A stretch of DNA of 64,000 nucleotides. It comes from Flavobacterium panacis. Its GTDB lineage: Bacteria > Bacteroidota > Bacteroidia > Flavobacteriales > Flavobacteriaceae. Of the stretch, positions 37,012-43,787 are shown piece after piece. Each line of letters opens with the position of its first letter. The first letter of the stretch is position 1. The DNA lies in assembly GCF_024649945.1 (NCBI RefSeq), contig NZ_JANKMS010000005.1:186001-250000 (forward strand). The letters are read 5' to 3'. The notes under the pieces were generated by a model. It made no database searches. It was not told the DNA's origin and saw only the letters and a list, made by a program, of their open reading frames with translations. Both the position numbers and the translations under genes were made by a program.

Positions 37012-37356
37012 TTATTCTCTTACATACTTACAACAGCTATGCAGATTTTCGTAATCTTCATTTGTTGCTTTAACATCCTTAGTATCATGACCAACCTTTG
37101 CAACTGCTTTATTTAAATCCAAAGGAGATGATTTTTCTTCATTCATAACTACAGAAAGTTGATGAGAACTCACATCCCAAGTTGCCATTTTTACTCCCGG
37201 AACAGCAAAAGCCGCTTTTTCAATTCGTTTTTTGCATTGCTCACAGTTACCATTTACTTCTGTTGTATATTTTAGGTTTTTATTCTTTTTAGTTTGAGCT
37301 TGTGCCGAAAATCCAAAAAGAGCTATCATTACTACTAATAAAACTAATTTGTTCAT
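37012..37356 (-). CDS. Secreted heavy-metal-associated (HMA) domain protein
   Basis: 114 residues. A signal peptide (1-20, ending SAQAQ) sends the protein to the periplasm. The HMA-type ferredoxin fold follows with metal motif NGNCEQCKKRIE (about 35-46), a variant of GMTCxxC, and AVPGVKMATWDVSSHQLSV. The C-terminus adds a second cysteine pair (HSCCKYVRE). A periplasmic copper or related soft-metal carrier is likely. It is the last gene of a minus-strand group with a TonB receptor and a HYC_CC_PP protein, all with adjacent cysteines, followed by a terminator. Confidence 0.88.
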   Translation of the reverse strand: MNKLVLLVVMIALFGFSAQAQTKKNKNLKYTTEVNGNCEQCKKRIEKAAFAVPGVKMATWDVSSHQLSVVMNEEKSSPLDLNKAVAKVGHDTKDVKATNEDYENLHSCCKYVRE

Positions 37357-37417
37357 CTTATTTATATTTAATTATTAATTGAAATTGTTATTGTTGTTTG
37401 ATATTATAATTACGTAT

Positions 37418-39427
37418 TTACTTAATCTTAAATCTTAATCCTGCATAATACATCTGACCAAAAATTGGCGCATATGCTACAGATGCATCAAAATTAGGTC
37501 CAAAAGGATTTTCTGCTCCTAAAATTGCTTTTTCTTGTTTGTAATTTCCAATATTCTCTCCTCCTATGTAAACTTCAAAAACAGAAGAAAAAACGCGAGT
37601 TACTTGTGCATTCATGACAGCATAAGCTGGTGAAAAATCTGGAAATCGATCTCCTTCAGGATTTGAAGCTGTATAAGGCAATTGTTGTTTTCCTGACCAA
37701 TTGTATGTAAAGTCAAATTTCCATTGTTTGTCATCATCAGTTAAATTGGTTTCGTACTCTAAATTCCCTAAGAAACGATGCTTCGCCTGAAGCGGACGCT
37801 GAAATGAACCTCTTAAATAATCGGTTTGAATGTCATAATATTTATATGCTGTTCTCAAATTTAAATTACGAGCCAATTCATAATTAAACTCTACCTGAAG
37901 ACTGTTTGCAAAAGAGCTTCCTTTCAAGTCATAAAACAATACTTGTTGAGGGCTTTGCATTACATCTACTACAGCCTGATTTTGAAAATCGGTTCTATAA
38001 AAGTCGAAACCTGCATCGGCATTTTTATTAAAAATTTTAAATTTCTGAGAGAAACTAATTCCATAGTTCCAAGCAATTTCTGGGTTTAATCCATATACTT
38101 TTCCGCTATAATCAAGAATTGAAAAATTTCTTGAACTTGCAAAAAGCTGTTGATTTTCAGCAAAAATATTAGCTGTACGTTTTCCTCTTCCTGCAGAAAA
38201 ACGAATAACACCATTTTTCCAAGGATTATATCTCATGTGTAATCTTGGAGTAACAAAAAAACCTAATCGGTTGTGATTGTCTACTCTTCCTCCTAAAATC
38301 AAACTAAAATTATCGGTATTATCATAAGTATATTCAAAAAATGCTCCAACTGAGTTGTCAATTCTACTGTAATCTGTCACATTTACAAATTCCTGATACT
38401 GATCGTAAGTAAAGTTCAAACCAGTTGTAAACTTATGCATGGTATTGCTGATGATCGAATTGAAAATCAAATTAGAATAAAAACTGTTTTGTTTGATATC
38501 ATACTGATTTAAACCAAAATAAGAATCTTGTCGGTGTGTATTAAAAGCATTTTGAAAACCAATACTTTGATACGGCATATCTTTAAATACATAACCGATT
38601 TTCGTAGAAACATCAAATCGTTCTGTATTGATTTCTGAACCCCAGAAATTTGTAGTTCCGCGATCACGATCTTTATCAAAATCAAGTTCTCCAGTTTGCT
38701 TTTTATCATTCATATATCTGAAATTGATAAAACTAACCAAACCACTTTCCGGATTATAATATTGATAGCGATTTAAAACATTGATTTGTTTTCCTAACGG
38801 ATTATCCAGAAAACCATCATTATTCATGTCGTTCTTTGCGACACGCGCATTTCCATGAACAAATAAACTGGTTGCCCATTTGTCTGATAGTTTTTTATTG
38901 AAATGAGTGTTTAATTCAAAACGAGAATCAGTTGAACCGTAAGCATTCAAGAAGAAAGGAATATCGCTTAAAGGTTTCAAAAGCTCTGTATTGATCTGCC
39001 CCGAAATACTTTCGTAACCATTTATAACACTTCCCGCTCCTTTGGTAATCTGAACACTTTCTATCCAGGTTCCAGGCGTAAAAGACAAACCATAAGCTTG
39101 AGAAGCTCCACGAACAGAAGGAATATTTTCTTCTGTAATCATTAAATAAGGACTGGTCAAACCAAGCATTTTGATTTGTTTGGTTCCTGTTAAAGCGTCA
39201 GAGAAATTGACGTCGATTGATGGATTGGTCTCAAAACTTTCTGCCAGATTACAGCAGGCCGCTTTAAGCAATTCTTTACTTGTTATTACAGATGTATTGG
39301 ATGTTAATGTATAGGATTTTTTAATTCCTTTTTGCTTTTTATTGATTTTTACTTCTTCTAAATCTTCTTGTGAAAACATAGAAACAGAAAGCAAAAATGC
39401 TGCAAAAAGCATTATATTTTTTTGCAT
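37418..39427 (-). CDS. TonB-dependent outer-membrane receptor, probable metal transport
   Basis: 669 residues. The signal peptide (1-19) is followed directly by the plug, with no carboxypeptidase-like domain: VKINKKQKGIKKSYTLTSNTSVIT, then an unusual adjacent cysteine pair C58-C59 in LLKAACCNLAESFETNPSIDV. The barrel runs to a terminal Lys-Ile-Lys (YAGLRFKIK). It imports a ligand using TonB energy. The substrate is not encoded by any obvious motif, but the flanking HMA and HYC_CC_PP genes suggest copper or another soft metal. An extended hairpin lies between its start and the upstream gene. Confidence 0.88.
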   Translation of the reverse strand: MQKNIMLFAAFLLSVSMFSQEDLEEVKINKKQKGIKKSYTLTSNTSVITSKELLKAACCNLAESFETNPSIDVNFSDALTGTKQIKMLGLTSPYLMITEENIPSVRGASQAYGLSFTPGTWIESVQITKGAGSVINGYESISGQINTELLKPLSDIPFFLNAYGSTDSRFELNTHFNKKLSDKWATSLFVHGNARVAKNDMNNDGFLDNPLGKQINVLNRYQYYNPESGLVSFINFRYMNDKKQTGELDFDKDRDRGTTNFWGSEINTERFDVSTKIGYVFKDMPYQSIGFQNAFNTHRQDSYFGLNQYDIKQNSFYSNLIFNSIISNTMHKFTTGLNFTYDQYQEFVNVTDYSRIDNSVGAFFEYTYDNTDNFSLILGGRVDNHNRLGFFVTPRLHMRYNPWKNGVIRFSAGRGKRTANIFAENQQLFASSRNFSILDYSGKVYGLNPEIAWNYGISFSQKFKIFNKNADAGFDFYRTDFQNQAVVDVMQSPQQVLFYDLKGSSFANSLQVEFNYELARNLNLRTAYKYYDIQTDYLRGSFQRPLQAKHRFLGNLEYETNLTDDDKQWKFDFTYNWSGKQQLPYTASNPEGDRFPDFSPAYAVMNAQVTRVFSSVFEVYIGGENIGNYKQEKAILGAENPFGPNFDASVAYAPIFGQMYYAGLRFKIK

Positions 39428-39453
39428 AAAAAATGATTTTAATGTTGAATAGA

Positions 39454-39501
39454 ATTACATTCTTGCTCATTGTTCAAAACGAAGAACAATGAAAAATGTA
39501 A
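39454..39501. promoter_or_regulatory. Extended hairpin upstream of the metal-locus TonB receptor
   Basis: TCATTGTTC at 39467-39475 pairs with GAACAATGA at 39484-39492, and the outer arms TTACATT at 39454-39460 and AATGTAA at 39495-39501 also pair. It lies between the HYC_CC_PP gene and the receptor gene and could be an operator or a leader RNA structure. Confidence 0.4.
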
Positions 39502-39549
39502 ACACAAAGCCTTAACTAAGACTTGTATTTTATCTTAAAAACATTAAAA

Positions 39550-39948
39550 TCAGGAATAGAAAATATACTGATGGTATAATTTGAATAAGGGGGGCGCATT
39601 CGCATCGGCATAATACGAAAGAACTTCTTTCTTTTTAAAACCTGGAAGTTCTAAAAAGACTAAAGGTTTGTAATCTTGAATAGTCGCCGGGAAAGCAAAT
39701 TGAAAGAAAAAGAATTTGATTGTTGCATCGTCTGATTTCTTTTCGAAATGAACAACTTTATCTTTACAACAAGAATTCTTTTTTTCTTTAGAACCGCAAC
39801 ATTTTTTTTCAATTACTGGTTCTACTGTAGTATTTAACGAAATGGAAGCAATTTTTCCTCCACAATAATGCACATCAAAAGCAAACCCAATATTGGAAAC
39901 CAATAATAGGAACGCCAAAAACAGTCCTGTGCACTTCTTTAAATTCAT
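39550..39948 (-). CDS. HYC_CC_PP family secreted protein
   Basis: 132 residues. The signal peptide (1-23, LFLAFLLLVSNIGFAF) is followed by the features that give the family its name: DVHYCGGK (about 25-32), the double cysteines KKCCGSKEKKNSCCKDKV (about 48-65) and APPLF near the C-terminus. The density of Cys and Lys suggests periplasmic metal binding. It is upstream of, and on the same strand as, the TonB receptor and HMA genes. The family function is not characterised to my knowledge. A -7 motif ends only four bases before the ATG, implying an almost leaderless mRNA. Confidence 0.82.
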   Translation of the reverse strand: MNLKKCTGLFLAFLLLVSNIGFAFDVHYCGGKIASISLNTTVEPVIEKKCCGSKEKKNSCCKDKVVHFEKKSDDATIKFFFFQFAFPATIQDYKPLVFLELPGFKKKEVLSYYADANAPPLFKLYHQYIFYS

Positions 39949-39952
39949 ACTG

Positions 39953-39960
39953 CAAAACTA
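39953..39960 (-). promoter_or_regulatory. Candidate -7 promoter element for the HYC_CC_PP gene
   Basis: TAGTTTTG on the minus strand ends four bases upstream of the ATG. If used, transcription would start at or next to the start codon. Confidence 0.4.
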
Positions 39961-39995
39961 TTCAAAAACAATCGATAAAAAAACCAAAATAAATG

Positions 39996-40442
39996 TTATT
40001 TTTTAGTTTTTTGGAGCTGATAGTAAAATCCTGGAATAAACAACAGCACAAGAATTGGCTGAATGATGAATCTTCTCACATAAAAAAGAAGCCAACTTGC
40101 ATTTGGAGAAAATTCCAGAATTACAAAAAACAATCCTAAAAGTACTACCAGAAAAAAAAGGTACACAAACAGACTGAATTTTAAAATATCCTTATTTCTA
40201 AATAAGACGTAAATCAACAACAGAGATAAAACCGAATTAAGAAAATAACGAAAAAAAAGTCCAAAAAAGAGTTTTAAACTATCATATTCAGGATATGGTA
40301 GATTCGTAAAATCATCCTTGAAGTAGTTTAAAAAAGGATCATAAAACAATTCCGTTTCGAAACTCCTAATTAGAGCAAAGCCCATTATTACAAGAACCGC
40401 AACAAAAATCTGAAGTTTATTTTCTTTTAAATTATTTAGCAT
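39996..40442 (-). CDS. Exosortase F system-associated membrane protein
   Basis: 148 residues from ATG 40442 (MLNNLKENKLQIF), which overlaps the exosortase stop by 11 bases. The alternative ATG at 40487 would overlap by 56. It has four membrane segments (about 11-25, 58-80, 85-105 and 122-138) with a conserved-looking loop ELFYDPFLNYFKDDFTNLPYPEY (ELFYDPFLNYF, then NLPYPEY). This matches the small membrane protein always found next to XrtF in Flavobacteria (TIGR04127). The role is unknown; a partner or substrate handler of the exosortase is the simplest guess. Confidence 0.85.
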   Translation of the reverse strand: MLNNLKENKLQIFVAVLVIMGFALIRSFETELFYDPFLNYFKDDFTNLPYPEYDSLKLFFGLFFRYFLNSVLSLLLIYVLFRNKDILKFSLFVYLFFLVVLLGLFFVILEFSPNASWLLFYVRRFIIQPILVLLFIPGFYYQLQKTKK

Positions 40443-40968
40443 ATCTCGAAAATCTATTGACCCAAAAAATCCATAAAATAAAGACATATCCGTAAATAAT
40501 CAACGGAAAAACAACTCCATGAAGGAAATGATTTTGTTCTGGAAAATTAAACAAGAGAACGGTCAACAACGCAATTCTTACTATATTCAAAACATACAGA
40601 GACAAAATTCCAAAAATCATAAACAGAACAGTTTGTTTTAGTTTTCCTGAAAATGCTGCAACAAAAGAAACAAAAAGAATCATGATACTCACAACATTAC
40701 ATCCCTCTGTTATACTTGCCAGATTTTTACCATTGAAAATAATTTCCATCCAAGGATTTCTAGTACTTTTCTGAATGATGACATCATAATTAAAAAGCTT
40801 TAGTAATTGGTCTACGTTTCTGCTTACAACTACCGTTATACTGTCAAGATCATTACCTTCATAACTATTTAAATAATAATTGTAAAGCAATGTCAACACA
40901 ATATACGTCAAGAAAAAGATCCCTACGAAAATTAAAAATGGTTTAAACTGGACTAAATATTTCTTCAA
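40432..40968 (-). CDS. xrtF: Exosortase family protein XrtF
   Basis: 178 residues, with about five membrane segments. The exosortase catalytic triad is visible as Cys90 (SITEGCNVVSIM), Arg131 (LNIVRIALL) and His150 (FLHGVVFPL). Exosortases are cysteine transpeptidase-like membrane enzymes that cut and sort proteins bearing a C-terminal tripartite signal. XrtF is the Bacteroidota type (TIGR04128), whose substrates are unclear. It forms a two-gene operon with the overlapping partner gene. No protein in this window shows an obvious matching sorting tail. Confidence 0.9.
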   Translation of the reverse strand: MKKYLVQFKPFLIFVGIFFLTYIVLTLLYNYYLNSYEGNDLDSITVVVSRNVDQLLKLFNYDVIIQKSTRNPWMEIIFNGKNLASITEGCNVVSIMILFVSFVAAFSGKLKQTVLFMIFGILSLYVLNIVRIALLTVLLFNFPEQNHFLHGVVFPLIIYGYVFILWIFWVNRFSRYAK

Positions 40969-40981
40969 GAGATTTTTTTTT

Positions 40982-40989
40982 CAAATTTA
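40982..40989 (-). promoter_or_regulatory. Candidate -7 promoter element for xrtF
   Basis: TAAATTTG on the minus strand, 14 bases upstream of the xrtF ATG; no clear -33 TTG. Confidence 0.4.
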
Positions 40990-41014
40990 TGTATTTTTTG
41001 AGTTTAGCTTTAAA

Positions 41015-41022
41015 TACTTTTG
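41015..41022 (+). promoter_or_regulatory. Candidate -7 promoter element for the GAF-domain gene
   Basis: TACTTTTG lies 17 bases upstream of ATG 41039, divergent from the xrtF promoter. Confidence 0.45.
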
Positions 41023-41038
41023 TATAAAATTTCACATC

Positions 41039-41494
41039 ATGACATTTCAAGAGTTACAACCAAAGATAAGCAGTATTATTACTGACAATGAAACAAATAG
41101 AGACGAAAAATTATTAGCAGTTTGTCAGCTGTTAAATCAAAATATAGAATATTACAACTGGGTTGGTTTCTATTTTGCAAATCACGATACCAAAACTTTA
41201 CATCTTGGTCCTTATGTAGGTGCAGAAACAGATCATACTGTAATTCCTTTTGGAAAAGGAATTTGCGGTCAGGTAGCAGAAAGCAATGCTAATTTTGTGG
41301 TTCCAGATGTTAAGGCTCAGGACAATTATATCGCATGCAGCCTTACTGTTAAATCTGAAATCGTAGTACCTCTTTTTGTTAACGGAGTAAATATTGGCCA
41401 GATTGATATTGACAGTCACGTTATTGATCCGTTTACAGAAGCTGACGAAAGATTCCTTGAATTCGTAAATCAAGAAGTTGCGAAATTATTCTAG
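41039..41494 (+). CDS. GAF-domain free methionine-(R)-sulfoxide reductase
   Basis: 151 residues, a single GAF domain of the YebR/fRmsr type that repairs free methionine-R-sulfoxide in the cytosol. Family segments are NIEYYNWVGFYFA (about 35-47), VIPFGKGICGQVA (Cys76), NYIACSL (Cys100) and SEIVVPLFVNGVNIGQIDIDS. E. coli and yeast enzymes have three cysteines. The catalytic and one resolving position (Cys76, Cys100) are present, but the first (before IP in ACVRIP) is His66 here, so the disulfide relay may be simplified. A sensor GAF role is less likely given the whole-length match. Confidence 0.85.
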   Translation: MTFQELQPKISSIITDNETNRDEKLLAVCQLLNQNIEYYNWVGFYFANHDTKTLHLGPYVGAETDHTVIPFGKGICGQVAESNANFVVPDVKAQDNYIACSLTVKSEIVVPLFVNGVNIGQIDIDSHVIDPFTEADERFLEFVNQEVAKLF

Positions 41495-41527
41495 AAACCC
41501 TATTTTTAGTATAAAAAATAGACCAGA

Positions 41528-42223
41528 ATGAAAATAAACATTTACACATTACTTCTTGTTATAGTTTCTTCTGGTCTTTCTGCACAAATTAATATGGTCT
41601 CGAAAAAGATTTTTCTTGACTCATTAAATCGTGAAACCACTCCTACAAACTATAGTTATGCAAGAGTAATAACCAATTATTCTCAAAAAAGTGCCCGATA
41701 CGTTATTACCGATTTCTACAAAAACGGAAGAAAGAAAATGACTGGCGCTACTCTCGACAGAGATATCCTGAAAAAGGACGGAGAATTTATTTGCTATTAT
41801 AAAAACGGAGCAAAAGAATCTGTTATTGATTATTCTGATGATCATAAATCGGGAAAAGAAATTACTTGGTACGAAAACCAAAGTAAAAAGTGTGAGAAAC
41901 AGAATTCCTGGGATCCAAAAACCAAAAAATCACAAAGCCTTGTTCTGAATTGCTGGAACGAAGATAAAACTCAAACCGTAACTGATGGAAATGGAGAATA
42001 TGAGGAATCAGACCAATTTATCACTCAAAAAGGAGAAATAAAAAATGGTTTAAAACAAGGCGTATGGCTTGGAAATGATAAAATTCGAAAAACCACTTTT
42101 AGTGACAACTATGACAAAGGAGTTTTAGTTTCGGGAACAAGTGTAGACGAAAATAACATCAAATTTTCTTATTCTTCTTTAGGCGAAAAACAGTCAGGAA
42201 AAAAGACACCAAAATCAAAATAA
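41528..42223 (+). CDS. Secreted YwqK/MORN-type repeat protein, lacking a TonB domain
   Basis: 231 residues. The signal peptide (1-19, ending LSAQ) is followed by short repeats of the YwqK/MORN-variant type: ITDFYKNGRKKMTGATL, GEFICYYKNGAKESVIDYSD, GKEITWYENQSKKCEKQ and GEIKNGLKQGVWLGND. Each is a beta-hairpin unit with a YxNG core. The next gene is clearly a paralogue with the same repeat order plus a TonB C-terminal domain; here the protein ends just after the repeats in a Lys/Ser tail. Function unknown; the location is periplasm or outer membrane. Confidence 0.82.
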   Translation: MKINIYTLLLVIVSSGLSAQINMVSKKIFLDSLNRETTPTNYSYARVITNYSQKSARYVITDFYKNGRKKMTGATLDRDILKKDGEFICYYKNGAKESVIDYSDDHKSGKEITWYENQSKKCEKQNSWDPKTKKSQSLVLNCWNEDKTQTVTDGNGEYEESDQFITQKGEIKNGLKQGVWLGNDKIRKTTFSDNYDKGVLVSGTSVDENNIKFSYSSLGEKQSGKKTPKSK

Positions 42224-42305
42224 ACATTCTCCATTTGTTAATATAAAGGCTTTGTTAATTTGTATTAAAAATATTACTTTGGCGTAATTTTATTTCCAAT
42301 CCTCT

Positions 42306-43250
42306 ATGAAACAAATTTTACGTCTTTTATTTTTTATTTTAATTTCTGTGAAAGCATTTTCACAACACGAATCAAACACTAATAAGTTGATTTACCTAGA
42401 TTCTATGTGGAATCCAAGTACTCAGGAAAATTATAAATACACCCGACTTATAGAAGATTACTACTCTAATAAAGAATCTTATACTTATAAAGACTATTAC
42501 AAATCAGGAAAGTTAAAATTTATTGCCGTCACTTTAAACAGAGATGTTATGATAAATGAGGGACAAGTAGTTTCTTATTATGAAAATGGGAATAAAAAAT
42601 ATACTGTCAATTATGTAAAAGATAAAAAATCAGGAAGGGAATACAACTGGTACGAAAATGGAAATATAAAATCTGAGATTGATTTTTCTGAAGATAAAAA
42701 AGCGAGAGAAGAAGGTAAAATTAATAACTTTTGGAATCCAGAAAAAGAACGAATTGTTGCAGATGGAAATGGATATTATTCTGATAAAAGCGAAAACAGT
42801 GAACAATCTGGTCAAATAAAAAATGGTGTACCAGACGGCACTTGGACTGGTAAGGATTTTAAGAAAAAATCAAGTTTTATTGAAATGTATAAAAATGGTG
42901 AATTAGTTTCAGGTGTCACTACCGATTCTTTAAATACAAAACATTCGTACGGCACAAAATACCTTAGACCAAGTCCTAAAAATGGAATAAATTCATTCTA
43001 CAGCTATGTTGGGAAGTCAATGCGTATTCCTTTTGAAGCCAGAAAAGTTTCTGGAAAAATATACATGACCTTTATAGTAGATGAAGAAGGAAATCTAATG
43101 GACCCAAAAGTATTAAAAGGCGTTGGTTATGGCATCGATGAAAATGCAATACAATTGATTAAAGAAGCCCAAAAATGGAATCCTGGAAAGATAAGAGGCA
43201 TTCCTGTTAGAGCACTTTATAAATTACCAATAACAATAATGGCAAAATAA
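42306..43250 (+). CDS. YwqK/MORN-type repeat protein with C-terminal TonB domain
   Basis: 314 residues. The signal peptide (1-19, ending KAFSQ) is followed by the same repeat series as its upstream paralogue (YKDYYKSGKLKFIAVTL, GQVVSYYENGNKKYTVNY, GREYNWYENGNIKSEID, GQIKNGVPDGTWTGKD). Residues about 230-314 then form a TonB C-terminal domain (MRIPFEARKVSGKIYMTFIVDEEGNL, in parts MRIPFEARKVSGKI and MTFIVDEEGNL; then AIQLIKEAQKWNPGK). There is no N-terminal membrane anchor as in true TonB, so it is a periplasmic or surface protein that borrows the TonB fold. It is a tandem duplicate, 82 bases after its partner. Confidence 0.85.
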   Translation: MKQILRLLFFILISVKAFSQHESNTNKLIYLDSMWNPSTQENYKYTRLIEDYYSNKESYTYKDYYKSGKLKFIAVTLNRDVMINEGQVVSYYENGNKKYTVNYVKDKKSGREYNWYENGNIKSEIDFSEDKKAREEGKINNFWNPEKERIVADGNGYYSDKSENSEQSGQIKNGVPDGTWTGKDFKKKSSFIEMYKNGELVSGVTTDSLNTKHSYGTKYLRPSPKNGINSFYSYVGKSMRIPFEARKVSGKIYMTFIVDEEGNLMDPKVLKGVGYGIDENAIQLIKEAQKWNPGKIRGIPVRALYKLPITIMAK

Positions 43251-43285
43251 GACGCAATAAAATTTATTTTTCCAAAAAAAAGTTT

Positions 43286-43293
43286 TAATTTTG
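43286..43293 (+). promoter_or_regulatory. Candidate -7 promoter element for rpsO
   Basis: TAATTTTG followed by CACCC, 57 bases upstream of the rpsO ATG. Confidence 0.5.
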
Positions 43294-43350
43294 CACCCGT
43301 CTTACAAAAGTTGTATTGACATACATAAAAATCATTAAAATAATATTGGA

Positions 43351-43617
43351 ATGTATTTAACTAAAGAAAAGAAAGAAGAGATTTTCGCACAACACGGTGG
43401 TGCAACAAACACTGGAAGCGCAGAAGGTCAAATTGCATTGTTCACTTACAGAATTTCTCACTTAACTGAACACTTGAAAAAAAATCGTCACGATTACAAC
43501 ACTGAGCGTTCTCTTGTACTATTAGTAGGTAAAAGAAGAGCTTTGTTGGATTACTTGAAAAAGAAAGAGATCAACAGATATCGTGAGATTATCAAAGTAT
43601 TGAATATCAGAAAATAA
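43351..43617 (+). CDS. rpsO: 30S ribosomal protein S15
   Basis: 88 residues, the standard S15 length. It binds the central domain of 16S rRNA early in small-subunit assembly. Family segments are GSAEGQIALFTYRISHLTEHLKKN (about 22-45, in parts GSAEGQIALFTYRI and LTEHLKKN), DYNTERSLVLLVGKRRALLDYLKKK and YREIIKVLNIRK at the C-terminus. The order rpsO-pnp is conserved in many bacteria. A short hairpin terminator follows, so pnp probably has partly separate transcription. Confidence 0.97.
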   Translation: MYLTKEKKEEIFAQHGGATNTGSAEGQIALFTYRISHLTEHLKKNRHDYNTERSLVLLVGKRRALLDYLKKKEINRYREIIKVLNIRK

Positions 43618-43626
43618 TCAATATAG

Positions 43627-43660
43627 AAAAGAGGTGCGAAAGTGCCTCTTTTTGTTTTTA
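43627..43660 (+). terminator. Terminator after rpsO
   Basis: AAAAGAGG and CCTCTTTT form an 8-bp stem around TGCGAAAGTG, followed by GTTTTT. It may be leaky, allowing read-through into pnp. Confidence 0.75.
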
Positions 43661-43787
43661 CATTACACGCATACTATTACAAGAAAAAAAGTTTGGTTTT
43701 TCATTGGGTTTTAGATAACAACAACTACACACAACAACAACTACAACACAACTAAAACCCATTGTATAATCAAAAAGGAAAAAATTT
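43661..43787 (+). other. Unstructured ACAAC-rich leader of pnp
   Basis: The spacer holds repeats of ACAACAACTACA (43711-43757) with almost no G, so the RNA would be single-stranded. Such low-structure leaders can help ribosome loading where Shine-Dalgarno pairing is not used; this is inference. Confidence 0.4.

Noticed and set aside
43700..43757. Possible short-repeat array (ACAACAACTACA) before pnp
   Set aside because: Only two or three imperfect 12-base units with no spacers; low-complexity leader, not CRISPR.
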